Shown here piece after piece: positions 17,968 to 26,670 of a DNA stretch of 64,000 nt. A model generated the notes under the pieces. That model made no database searches and was not told the DNA's origin. It was given only the letters and a program-made list of their open reading frames with translations. Source of the DNA: Arthrobacter sp. Soil736 (GTDB taxonomy: Bacteria > Actinomycetota > Actinomycetes > Actinomycetales > Micrococcaceae). Within the stretch, counting starts at the first letter, position 1. Every line of letters begins with the position of its first letter. A program made the position numbers and the translations under genes. The stretch spans positions 1 through 64,000 of the forward strand of contig NZ_LMSB01000003.1 in assembly GCF_001428005.1 (NCBI RefSeq), given 5' to 3'.

Positions 17968-18441
17968 ATGAACCCGGGGCTGGCGTCGGCCGTGCAATTC
18001 GCAGGATCGCTGCCGGGTTCCATCCTGTTGACCCTGGGGCAAACGCTCGTGGTGGTGTGCGCCTGCTTCGACATGGTCCGGGCGCTCTCCGTTCCCCGTT
18101 CACACCGCCGCTACCTGGCCAACACGGTGTTCCGGACCCTCGCACCGCCGGCGATCCTGTTCACGGCCTGCAGCGTGCTGATCGACGCGGCGCGCGCCGC
18201 ATGGCCAGACGTCACTGCCGGGATGTTCGTGCTGGTGGTCGTGACCTACCGGTGGCGCACCGACAGCGACGAGGACAGCTGGTGGAAGGGCAAGGGCAAG
18301 GCGCTTGGCCGGTGGATCCGGACGCGGGCGGCGCTCCCGCCCGTGACGGCGCCGGCCGCTGCCTATTCGAGGGTCATCAGCCGCGGGTCATCAGCAGCGG
18401 GTCACGCCACGCGGGCCATCTGGACGGTCGTCAGTCGTTGA
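17968..18441 (+). CDS. Hypothetical membrane protein
   Basis: A 157-residue protein with two or three hydrophobic stretches (about residues 18-38, 55-75, 82-92) and a basic C-terminus rich in Ser/Ala. A purine-rich GGAGG precedes the ATG at 17968. Its last 11 bases overlap the end of the convergent helicase gene. No family is recognised. The low-complexity end makes the exact stop less certain as a functional boundary. Confidence 0.5.
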   Translation: MNPGLASAVQFAGSLPGSILLTLGQTLVVVCACFDMVRALSVPRSHRRYLANTVFRTLAPPAILFTACSVLIDAARAAWPDVTAGMFVLVVVTYRWRTDSDEDSWWKGKGKALGRWIRTRAALPPVTAPAAAYSRVISRGSSAAGHATRAIWTVVSR

Positions 18442-21400
18442 AGAGCCCCGCCAGGTCTTCCGCCGTCAGTGAGCCGCCGGAGAGCGCATCGCCCTCCATG
18501 ACGTCCGCGAAGAGCTGGGACTTCTTGGCCTTCAGGGCCATGACCTTTTCTTCGATGGTGTCCTTGGCAACCAGCCGGTAGACCATGACGTTCCTGGCCT
18601 GGCCGATCCGGTGCGTGCGGTCCACAGCCTGCGCCTCGGACGCCGGGTTCCACCACGGGTCGAGCAGGAACACGTAGTCCGCCTCGGTCAGGTTCAGGCC
18701 GAAGCCGCCGGCCTTGAGGCTGATCAGGAACACCGGCGCCGCGCCGTTCTTGAACTCGTTCACCACGTCGGTGCGGTTCCGCGTGCTGCCGTCGAGATAG
18801 CAGAACTCGATGTTCTCCTCCACGAGGCGGTCGCGGACCTTGCCCAGGAAGCCCGTGAACTGGCTGAAGATCAGCGCACGGTGGCCCTCGGCCACCAGGT
18901 CCTCGAGCTGCTCGAACAGCACGTCCAGCTTGCTGGACCTCACCCCGCTCAAGGACTCATCCACCAGCGAGGCATCCAGGCTCAGCTGGCGGAGCAGGGT
19001 GAGCGACTGGAAGATCGTGAAGCGGTTCTTGTTGACGTCCTCGATCAGGCCCAGGATCTTCTGGCGCTCGCGCTGCAGGTGCGTCTGGTAGACCTTCTGG
19101 TGCCGCGGGTTGAGGACCACTTCCAGGATCTGCTCCTGCTTGGGCGGCAGGTCGTGGATGACCTGCTCCTTGGTGCGGCGCATCATGAGCGGGCGGACCC
19201 GACGGCGGAGCTTGTCCAGCTGCCCCTTGTCACCGTTCTTCTCCACCGGCCTTTGGTAATACTCGGCGAACCGCTTGGGGCTCGCGAACAGCCCCGGCGC
19301 CACAATCGAGGTCAGCGCCCAGAACTCCATGAGGTTGTTCTCCAGCGGCGTGCCCGTGATGGCCAGCTTGAAGGCTGCCGGCAGCTTCCGGGCGCACTGG
19401 TAAGCCTTGGACTGGTGGTTCTTCACGAACTGGGCCTCGTCCAGGACCAGTCCGGCCCAGCGCCGTGAGGCGTAGGCGTCGTAGTCGATCCGGAACAGCG
19501 CGTAGGACGTGATGACAATGTCCGCGCCGGCCATCGCCTCGGCGGGGTCGGATCCGGTCTTCGCGAACGTCTCGCCGATGGCACGCACCGTCAGGCCCGG
19601 GGCGAAGCGGGCGGCTTCCGCCTCCCAGTTGCCCACGACGCTCGTGGGGGCCACCACCAGGAAGGGAGTGCCGCCGTCGGGCGCTGTGTTGCCGTCAGAC
19701 GGCGCCCCCTTAGCCGGCGGAGTCCCGCCAGCCGGGGCGTGCTCCTTTGCGGCACACATCAGGGCCAGCGCCTGCACGGTCTTGCCCAGGCCCATGTCGT
19801 CCGCGAGCACGCCGCCGAGCCCGTGCCGGTACAGGAAGCTCAGCCAGTTGTAGCCCTCCAGCTGGTACGGCCGCAGTTCCGCGTTCAGGCTGGCCGGCAG
19901 CGGCAGGCCCTTCACGCCGCCCTCCAGCAGCCCGCCCACCGCCTCGCGCCACGCGGCGGCCTGCTCATCGACGATTCCGAGCTGCGCCAGCTCGTCCCAC
20001 AGGCCCGCCTGGAAACGGCTGATCTGCAGCGGCGCGTCCTTGTTGTCCTGCAGCTCGCGCGCCTCGTCGATCAGGGCCCGCAGCTGGTGCAGTTCAGGAA
20101 GGTCCAGCGAGAAGTACGCGCCGCTCGGAAGCAGCATGCGCGTCTGGCCGGCGGCCAGGGCGGAGAACAGCGCAGCGAAGGACACCGGCTGGCCTTCGAG
20201 GGTGATCACGATGCCGAGATCGAACCAGTCCCGCTGGTCGGTCGCCTTCGTCGAAATGGCCACGACGGGAGCCTCTTCGGCCTCGCGGTAGTCCGCAATG
20301 TCGCCGGAGGTGTCAACCTCGACGCCGGGGGTGTCCCGGAGGCGGGGGAGGACCTCCTCCGTGAACGCGAGGGTGTCCAGCCCGCTGAGTTCGGATGTGG
20401 CCGCGAGGCGCGGCGTGCCCCAGCCGCCGGTGGCCGATTCGCCGAGCTTCGGTACCACGTCCCACGGCTGGCCCACCGCTTCGAGGATCCGGGCCTCGGC
20501 GGGATCGTCACGGTAGCCGTGATCGCCCGGATGGCGCCACAGCGGCTGCGCGGTGACGAGGTTTCCGGACGTGTAATGCCATTCCCAGTGCAGCCTGACG
20601 CGGTGGTCCGCTCCGTAGTTGGCCAGCAGCGACAGCCTGGGCACGGCCAGGGTGGGCAGCTCCACTGATTCGTCCGCTGCCGTGACCCGGGCCGTTTGCT
20701 TGAGCTTGGGGTAGAACCCGGTGAGGAAGCGGCCTTCGTCCCGCGCCGGGATATGCAGCGTGCTGCCCGCCGTCACGAACGTCAGGAGCTCCTCGCTGAG
20801 CCCGCTTTCCAGCGGCGCCAGCGTGATCACGGTGTCGGCGACGCCCGGCAGCGCATCCCCGCCGGACGTGAGGAAGATGCCGTGTGCCGGGCGCCCGATG
20901 GTACCCACCGACGCCGGATCCACCTCGGCCCCCTCAACGGTGATGGTGGGCGCGAGCTCCAGCCCGCCGCCGTCGGGCGCTGCGCTGCCGAACCGGCTCA
21001 GGCTGAGGCCGACGGCGGCAGGGTCCTCCGCGACTCGGACCGGTTCCTGCCCCCGGCTGTGGACCAATGCGACGCCGATTTTCCTGGCCTCGTCCAGCAG
21101 GCTCCATAGGTTCTTGCCGGCGAACGTGTTCATCCCCAGCCAGAGCGCGGACGACGAATGCGCCCTGTTCGCGGCGGCGGTGTGCGCGGCGAGGAAGGCC
21201 TGCATCCATTCCACGTGCGTCTCGTTGCACTCGCGGCGGAAATTCAGGTAGCTCAGCGTGTTCCAGGAGACGTCGCCGCGGATCCACTTGCCCTTGGCGC
21301 CCATGATCACGGGCCGGGCCTTGAGCTGGCGGACACTGCGGAGGGGGTCCCGGCGGCCCGTATAGGAAAAGTGCGGGGCCGGTTCCTCCACTTCGAACTG

Positions 21401-21856
21401 CAGCGCCAGGGGGATGCCGCCCGTGGACGGAGTGATGCTGGGCTGCGAAATCAGCGGGCTCAACGCCTGCTCCCAGTCCGCCAGCTCGGGCTGCGACGGC
21501 TCGCGGGACAGCCGTGAAACCTCGGACGGGGACAGCAGTTTCACCCGGATCGCAGGGTTGTCCTCGGCGGCGAACAGCAGCGCCGCCACGTGCTTGCAGT
21601 CCTTGCGGACCGGGCAGCTGCACACGCCCACCGTGCAGCTCCAGCCGCCCGCCTTCCGGACCAGCTTGGCGGTGGTCGAATACGGCACGTCAGAGCCGCC
21701 GCGCACCTTGCCCAGCATCAGGCCGGTGGCGGCATCGAAGGAAATCCCGGAAACGCGGCTGCCCATGGCATACGCGAGCCCGGCCGCAAGGGAGCGGTCG
21801 TTGATCGCGGGGGTCTGGATTGCCAGTGCCGCACTCTCGTCCGGTTGGGATGGCAT
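18431..21856 (-). CDS. SNF2-family DEAD/DEAH helicase with N-terminal SWIM zinc finger
   Basis: An 1141-residue ATP-dependent DNA translocase. A SWIM zinc finger (CSCPVRKDCKH) lies near residues 78-92. A long central region is followed by the SNF2 ATPase: Walker A in ADDMGLGKTVQAL (about residue 690), DEAQ box (about 805), ITGTPLENNLMEFW, and the helicase C domain with LIFSQFTGFLGKVRDRL and DPWWNPASEAQAVDRTHRIGQ. The protein is expected to remodel DNA-protein complexes, probably in repair or transcription recycling (RapA/HepA relatives). It stands alone on the minus strand. Confidence 0.93.
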   Translation of the reverse strand: MPSQPDESAALAIQTPAINDRSLAAGLAYAMGSRVSGISFDAATGLMLGKVRGGSDVPYSTTAKLVRKAGGWSCTVGVCSCPVRKDCKHVAALLFAAEDNPAIRVKLLSPSEVSRLSREPSQPELADWEQALSPLISQPSITPSTGGIPLALQFEVEEPAPHFSYTGRRDPLRSVRQLKARPVIMGAKGKWIRGDVSWNTLSYLNFRRECNETHVEWMQAFLAAHTAAANRAHSSSALWLGMNTFAGKNLWSLLDEARKIGVALVHSRGQEPVRVAEDPAAVGLSLSRFGSAAPDGGGLELAPTITVEGAEVDPASVGTIGRPAHGIFLTSGGDALPGVADTVITLAPLESGLSEELLTFVTAGSTLHIPARDEGRFLTGFYPKLKQTARVTAADESVELPTLAVPRLSLLANYGADHRVRLHWEWHYTSGNLVTAQPLWRHPGDHGYRDDPAEARILEAVGQPWDVVPKLGESATGGWGTPRLAATSELSGLDTLAFTEEVLPRLRDTPGVEVDTSGDIADYREAEEAPVVAISTKATDQRDWFDLGIVITLEGQPVSFAALFSALAAGQTRMLLPSGAYFSLDLPELHQLRALIDEARELQDNKDAPLQISRFQAGLWDELAQLGIVDEQAAAWREAVGGLLEGGVKGLPLPASLNAELRPYQLEGYNWLSFLYRHGLGGVLADDMGLGKTVQALALMCAAKEHAPAGGTPPAKGAPSDGNTAPDGGTPFLVVAPTSVVGNWEAEAARFAPGLTVRAIGETFAKTGSDPAEAMAGADIVITSYALFRIDYDAYASRRWAGLVLDEAQFVKNHQSKAYQCARKLPAAFKLAITGTPLENNLMEFWALTSIVAPGLFASPKRFAEYYQRPVEKNGDKGQLDKLRRRVRPLMMRRTKEQVIHDLPPKQEQILEVVLNPRHQKVYQTHLQRERQKILGLIEDVNKNRFTIFQSLTLLRQLSLDASLVDESLSGVRSSKLDVLFEQLEDLVAEGHRALIFSQFTGFLGKVRDRLVEENIEFCYLDGSTRNRTDVVNEFKNGAAPVFLISLKAGGFGLNLTEADYVFLLDPWWNPASEAQAVDRTHRIGQARNVMVYRLVAKDTIEEKVMALKAKKSQLFADVMEGDALSGGSLTAEDLAGLFND

Positions 21857-22034
21857 GGTGCGCGCTACTTTCGGCAGGTCAAAAATCTGCAGGTTATCTG
21901 ATCCATCTTAGTCAGCCGGCAGGGGCCCTGAAACTTCGCCTGACGTTCACCTGCCACTCAACTGCAGGCACGGGGCGGCGCGTACGTTGAAAGGGTCCTA
22001 ATCACCACCGGCTTTTCAGCAGTAAGGAATTCCC

Positions 22035-22892
22035 ATGACTTCCAGCGAATATCCAGTCGTCCTGACCGTCGACGGCGCCAACGCCGGCAACGAGGAGGTT
22101 GTTGACGCCAACGTGACCGTGGTGAACACCATGTACCAGGAGCTGCTCAACTCCGAGGAAATCGCCCCCAACGCCCTGCGCAGCTACTTCGTCGACTTCT
22201 ACCTCGCCCAGTCGCTGGGCGGCGGATTCGCGCAGTACGTGTTCACCGCACCGGAGCGCGAGGAACTGGACACCTACATCCGCGAAGGCTTCGAAGGGAT
22301 GGGCGCCGCCGCTCACCTGGAGCTGTTCGACCGCACCGTGGAGGCCTTTGACTCCCTGTCGGAGGAGGAAGAGGAGATCTACCTGGACGGCGAGTCCGAC
22401 GGCGACGCCGACGGCGAACTCCCGGAGGCAGTGCAGGCCATGGAAGACCTCGACGCCGAATTCGAGTCGCTGCTCGAAACCGAGGACATCATCGCCCTCA
22501 ACGCGGCCTGGCTCCGGGCGCAGGAGGGCCTGCTGATCCTGAACGAGGACGAACTCACCGCCCATATCGCCAAGCGGGTCGCCCAGATCCCGGACCTCGA
22601 AGAACGGCGCGCCGAAGCCGAGGAAGAGGCCTTGGAGAACGCCCCGGAATTCGAGGTCATCATCCGCGAACTCTGCGACATCGCCGGCTATGAGCTGCAG
22701 AAAATCACTATGGGCGACCCCAACTACGAGCACAACGGGGAGACTGTCCTGGCCTGGCACTTCAGCACCGACCACGGCGACTTCGTCATGATCGAGGAAG
22801 ACGCCGAGGCGTTCATGCTGAACCCCGTGACCAAGGAAATCGTGGCCGCCGTGGAGTTCGAGGAGCTGGACGAGGACCTGGTTGACGCATAG
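22035..22892 (+). CDS. Highly acidic DMP19/DUF4375-like protein
   Basis: A 285-residue very acidic protein. The first 110 residues (NTMYQELLNSEE, LRSYFVDFYLAQSLGGGFAQYVF, then GMGAAAHLELFDRTVEAFD) look like the DUF4375 fold, in which an N-GGF-x-Q-Y/F segment is followed by helices. The founding member DMP19 is a DNA mimic that sequesters a regulator. The middle has runs of Glu and Asp (SLSEEEEEIYLDGESDGDADGE), consistent with DNA mimicry or protein binding. The family call is from pattern memory; the mimic role is inference. A hairpin follows the stop. Confidence 0.65.
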   Translation: MTSSEYPVVLTVDGANAGNEEVVDANVTVVNTMYQELLNSEEIAPNALRSYFVDFYLAQSLGGGFAQYVFTAPEREELDTYIREGFEGMGAAAHLELFDRTVEAFDSLSEEEEEIYLDGESDGDADGELPEAVQAMEDLDAEFESLLETEDIIALNAAWLRAQEGLLILNEDELTAHIAKRVAQIPDLEERRAEAEEEALENAPEFEVIIRELCDIAGYELQKITMGDPNYEHNGETVLAWHFSTDHGDFVMIEEDAEAFMLNPVTKEIVAAVEFEELDEDLVDA

Positions 22893-22917
22893 CCGCAAGG
22901 CCTCCGCCTGAGCTGTC

Positions 22918-22951
22918 GAAACCCCGCTCCGGGGCTGGCGGGCCCCGGTTT
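22918..22951 (+). terminator. Possible terminator hairpin after the acidic protein gene
   Basis: CCCCG-CTC-CGGGG (around 22923-22935) forms a short hairpin. A larger fold pairs GAAACC with GGTTTTC around it, ending in a T run (GGTTTTCAC). It lies 25 bases after the stop codon. Confidence 0.4.
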
Positions 22952-23036
22952 TCACGCGTGCTGCTCGTACCTCGCTTTGACGCACGCTTTCGAAAACCGC
23001 GGCCAGCCAGCCCCTCGAGAGCAGGTCACCCCCCCC

Positions 23037-23061
23037 GCTGGTTGAGCCTGTCGAAACCTCG
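23037..23061. repeat. Dispersed short repeat, copy 2
   Basis: TGGTTGAGCCTGTCGAAACC (23039-23058) matches 18 of 20 bases of the copy at 5171-5190. A partial version (GCTGTCGAAACCCC) is at 22913-22926. It lies just upstream of the LacI promoter. Confidence 0.55.
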
Positions 23062-23088
23062 TGGGCCCCGTGCTCTCAAAGGTGACGT

Positions 23089-23145
23089 TTGACACATGCA
23101 AAACGTTTTGTGTATGGTATTTCACATCAAGCCCAAAACGTTTTG
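23089..23145 (+). promoter_or_regulatory. Promoter with two identical LacI-type operators
   Basis: TTGACA (23089-23094) and TATGGT (23113-23118) are 18 bases apart. The perfect palindrome CAAAACGTTTTG occurs between them (23099-23110) and again just before the gene (23134-23145). Centre-to-centre distance is 35 bases. The central CG palindrome is typical of LacI-family operators, so the adjacent LacI regulator probably represses itself and the downstream genes. Confidence 0.85.
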
Positions 23146-23157
23146 CAAAGGATGTCG

Positions 23158-24186
23158 ATGACGACGCGAGTAGGGATACGCGAGGTGGCCAGAGCCGCCG
23201 GGGTCTCAGTGACCACCGTGTCGCACGCCCTGAACGACGCCACCAGCTCGCGGGTCAAAGCGGAAACCCAGCAGCACGTACGGGATGTGGCCAGGAACCT
23301 TGGCTACGCCCCGAACCGGCTGGCCAGCGGACTGCGCAACCAGCGCTCCCAGATCCTTGGCCTGGTCAGTGACGAGATCACCACAACCCCGTTTGCCGGG
23401 GCCATGATCCGCGGAGCGCAGGACGCAGCCTACGAGCGCGGTTACGTGATGATGGTGGTCAACTCGGGCCTGGACCGCGAGCTCGAACACCGCGAAATCA
23501 TCATGCTTCAACAGCACCAGGTGGACGGTGTGGTGTACGCCAGGCTGTACCACCAGGGCGTGGAGCTCCCGCAGGAACTGGCCGGCATGCCCACCGTGCT
23601 CCTGGACGCCGTCACCGGAGACCCGGCCGTCTCCTCCGTTGTCCCGGACGAGGTCAACGCGGCCGAAACCGCGGTTGAAACCCTCATCCGGGCCGGCCAC
23701 ACGCGGATCGGCATGATCAACAACGTGGACGACATCCCCGCCACCCACGGCCGCCTCGACGGGTTCCGCAACGCGCTCCGGCGCCACGGGATCGAGCACG
23801 ATCCGAGGCATCTGGTCATCGGCGTGGCTGAGACGTCCGGCGGCCGTGAGGCCGCGCTGGACCTTCTCAGCCAGCCAGGCCGTCCCACCGCCCTGTTCTG
23901 CTTCAGCGACCGGGTGGCCATGGGCGCCTACCAGGCGGCGACGGCGCTGGGGCTCCGCATCCCGGAGGACGTCTCCATCGTGGGCATCGATAACCTTGAG
24001 CTCATTGCAGACGCCCTGTGGCCGGGGCTGACCACTGTGGCCCTTCCGCACTACGAGATGGGTCGCTGGGCGGTCAACCGCGTTCTCGATGACATCGAAA
24101 ACCCGGGCGCACCGGCTGAGCAGGCACGGATCGCCTGCCCCCTCATCGAACGGGGATCAGTAGGCCCGCCCCCGGCCGGAGCCTAG
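23158..24186 (+). CDS. LacI-family regulator of the fructan/sucrose cassette
   Basis: A 342-residue regulator beginning MTTRVGIREVARAAG. ATG 23158 is preferred because AAAGG is six bases upstream; an ATG two codons earlier is too close to it. The helix-turn-helix (VSVTTVSHALND) and hinge (NRLASGLRNQRSQ) precede a periplasmic-binding-protein-like effector domain (GLVSDEITTTPFAGAMIRGAQ, DRVAMGAYQAA, VSIVGIDN). Two operators lie in its own promoter. It probably senses sucrose, fructose or an oligofructoside and controls the transporter and GH32 enzyme downstream. Confidence 0.9.
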   Translation: MTTRVGIREVARAAGVSVTTVSHALNDATSSRVKAETQQHVRDVARNLGYAPNRLASGLRNQRSQILGLVSDEITTTPFAGAMIRGAQDAAYERGYVMMVVNSGLDRELEHREIIMLQQHQVDGVVYARLYHQGVELPQELAGMPTVLLDAVTGDPAVSSVVPDEVNAAETAVETLIRAGHTRIGMINNVDDIPATHGRLDGFRNALRRHGIEHDPRHLVIGVAETSGGREAALDLLSQPGRPTALFCFSDRVAMGAYQAATALGLRIPEDVSIVGIDNLELIADALWPGLTTVALPHYEMGRWAVNRVLDDIENPGAPAEQARIACPLIERGSVGPPPAGA

Positions 24187-24323
24187 CCCGGCAACACCAA
24201 CAGCCAACCGTTACACCACCCGGTGTCCGCACAAAAAGGGACGCAGCCGTTGCACCGGCCGCGCCCCTTCCGGACCCCGGGCCAATCATCCACGCGCAAA
24301 AACAGCAGAAAGACTGGACCATC

Positions 24324-25619
24324 ATGAACAAGCGATTCACACGGATCCTGGCCACCAGCATAGCCGCGGCGGCACTCGTGGGCAGCCTCGGCGCCTGCGG
24401 CAAGGGCAGCGCATCCGCCACCTCCGAGGGCACCAGCGAGATCACCATGTGGACCCACAACGCGGGCAACCCGGAGGAGCTCGCCGCCATCAAGTCCGTT
24501 GTGGATTCCTACAACAAGAGCGGCGCCGCCAAGGCCCAGATCAAGGTACAGGCGTTCCCGCAGGACTCCTACAACGACTCCGTCGTCTCCGCGGCGGCGG
24601 CCGGCAAGCTTCCGTGCATTGTGGACATCGACGGACCGAACGTGCCCAACTGGGCCTGGGCCAAATACCTGACCCCGCTGAAGCTCTCGGCCGACCTCTC
24701 CAAGAACCTGCCCAGCACCGTGGCCAAGTGGGAGGGCGAAACCTACGCCGTGGGTTACTACGACGTCGCCCTCGCCATGCTCGCCCGGGCCTCGGACCTG
24801 AAGGCGGCCGGCGTCCGCGTGGCCACCATCGAAAAGCCGTGGACCAAGGAGGAGTTCCAGGATGCCCTGACCAAGCTCAAGGCCCTGGGCAAGTGGCAGT
24901 ACCCGCTGGACATGGGCACGGCCGGCTCGGGGGAGTGGCTGCCCTACGGTTACTCCCCGTTCCTGCAGTCCTTCGGCGCGGACCTGATCAACCGCAACGG
25001 CTTCCAGTCGGCGGACGGAACCCTCAACGGCGACAAAGCCGTCGCGTGGGCCGAGTGGTTCCGCGGCCTGGCGGACCAGGGCTTCATGGCCAAAAAGAGC
25101 GGCAAGGACTCCACCCAGGACTTCCTGAACAACAAGAGCGGCCTCCTGTACACCGGCTCGTGGGCCGCTGACAAGGCCAGGACGGCCCTCGGCAAGGACC
25201 TCGTGGTCATGCCCTCCGTGGACCTTGGCAACGGCCCGAAGATCGGCGGCGCCTCCTGGCAGTGGGGCGTGACCAGCGGCTGCAAGAACGCCGACGCCGC
25301 CATGGACTACCTTTCGTACTCCCTGAAGCCGGAAAACCTGGCCGCCGTGGCAAAGGCCACCGGAACCATTCCGGCCACCGACGAAGCTGCGGCGCTGCTC
25401 CCGGCGTTCGCCGAAGGCGGCGCTAACCGGATCTTCATGGAGTTCTCCCGCAACTACGCGGTCATGCGGCCGGAAACGCCCGCCTACCCGTTCATCGCAA
25501 CTGAATACGGCAAGGCGGTCCAGGACATCCTGGCCGGCGCCGACCCCAAGACCGTGCTGGACAAGGCGGTCAAGGCGATTGACGCCAACATCAAGTCCAA
25601 CGGCGGCTACAAGAACTAG
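24324..25619 (+). CDS. ABC sugar-binding lipoprotein
   Basis: A 431-residue family-1 extracellular solute-binding protein. The signal peptide ends at a lipobox (GSLGAC, Cys25), so it is anchored to the outer face of the membrane. The mature part shows MWTHNAGNPEELAAIKSVVDSYNKS, typical of CUT1 oligosaccharide importers. It lies 137 bases after the lacI-type gene with only a weak ribosome site and no further CAAAACGTTTTG operator. The two permeases follow, so the three form one importer. Ligand is inferred to be sucrose or a fructo-oligosaccharide from the GH32 gene. Confidence 0.9.
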   Translation: MNKRFTRILATSIAAAALVGSLGACGKGSASATSEGTSEITMWTHNAGNPEELAAIKSVVDSYNKSGAAKAQIKVQAFPQDSYNDSVVSAAAAGKLPCIVDIDGPNVPNWAWAKYLTPLKLSADLSKNLPSTVAKWEGETYAVGYYDVALAMLARASDLKAAGVRVATIEKPWTKEEFQDALTKLKALGKWQYPLDMGTAGSGEWLPYGYSPFLQSFGADLINRNGFQSADGTLNGDKAVAWAEWFRGLADQGFMAKKSGKDSTQDFLNNKSGLLYTGSWAADKARTALGKDLVVMPSVDLGNGPKIGGASWQWGVTSGCKNADAAMDYLSYSLKPENLAAVAKATGTIPATDEAAALLPAFAEGGANRIFMEFSRNYAVMRPETPAYPFIATEYGKAVQDILAGADPKTVLDKAVKAIDANIKSNGGYKN

Positions 25620-25703
25620 CCAGCCGCCCAACGGTACGACGGCGGCGGCCGGCGACTGCCGCCGTCGTCGTACCCCCGGCACTGACTGTCAACGGAGACT
25701 CCC

Positions 25704-26669
25704 ATGACAACCACCCAGCTTCCCTCCCGGCGCCGTCCCGGCGCCCCCGCATCCGGCGCGCCGGCACCCTCCGCCGCGCCGCGCCACCGGCGCCCGGGCT
25801 ACCTGCGCGAACAGCTCAGCGGCTGGGGCATGATCGCCCCCGCCGCCGTCCTGCTCCTCGCCTTCGTGTTCCTCCCCGCCATCCTCGGCTTCGGCCTCGC
25901 GTTCACCAATGCCCGCCTGATCTCCCCGAGGCCCGTGGAGTTCGTCGGCACGGACAACTTCGCCCGGCTCTTCGCCGATCCCACGTTCTGGCGCGCGCTG
26001 CTGAACGTCAGTTACTTCGCCGTCGTGGTGGTGCCCGTCCAGTCGGGCCTCGCCCTGGCGATGGCGCTGCTCATCAACAAAAAGTTCCGCGGCGTGAACT
26101 TCTTCCGCACCATCTACTTCCTTCCCGTGGTCACGTCCATGGTGGTGGTGTCGCTGCTCTGGCTCTTCATGTACCGCAGGGAAGGCCTCATCAACGAGCT
26201 GCTGTCCACCTTCAGCTTCGGGCTAATCCAGGGCGCGGACTGGCTGAACGACCCCGCCACTGCCATGCCGGCCATCATCGCGCTGTCCATCTGGCAGGCC
26301 GCCGGGTTCCACATGATCATCTGGCTCGCCGGGCTGCAGAGCATCTCGGGTGAACTGTACGAGGCAGCCCAGCTGGACGGCGCCAGCCGCTGGCACCAGT
26401 TCCGCTACGTGACCTGGCCGGGCCTGAAGCACACCCGGAGCCTGGTCCTGGTGACCATCACCATCCAGGCGCTCGGACTCTTCGACCAGGTCAGCGTCAT
26501 GACCCAGGGCGGACCGCTCGACTCCACCACCACCATCATCTACGAGGCGGTGCGCTCCGGCTTCAAGCAGCAGGAAACCTCATACGCCTCGGCCATCTCC
26601 CTTGTTTTCTTCGTCCTCGTGCTGCTGATTTCCGCGGTGCAGCGCTACCTGACCCGAGAGAAGGACTGA
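25704..26669 (+). CDS. ABC sugar permease 1 (MalF-like)
   Basis: A 321-residue inner-membrane permease with a Pro/Arg-rich cytosolic N-terminus and six helices. The EAA loop that docks the ATPase is ELYEAAQLDGASRWHQFRYVTWPGL. It belongs to the CUT1 class. One base separates it from the second permease. No ATPase gene is in the cassette, so a shared ATPase such as MsiK elsewhere is expected. Confidence 0.92.
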   Translation: MTTTQLPSRRRPGAPASGAPAPSAAPRHRRPGYLREQLSGWGMIAPAAVLLLAFVFLPAILGFGLAFTNARLISPRPVEFVGTDNFARLFADPTFWRALLNVSYFAVVVVPVQSGLALAMALLINKKFRGVNFFRTIYFLPVVTSMVVVSLLWLFMYRREGLINELLSTFSFGLIQGADWLNDPATAMPAIIALSIWQAAGFHMIIWLAGLQSISGELYEAAQLDGASRWHQFRYVTWPGLKHTRSLVLVTITIQALGLFDQVSVMTQGGPLDSTTTIIYEAVRSGFKQQETSYASAISLVFFVLVLLISAVQRYLTREKD

Positions 26670-26670
26670 C

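Noticed and set aside
23097..23146. Palindromes considered as an IS or attachment site
   Set aside because: They match LacI operators within a promoter and are followed by a LacI gene.
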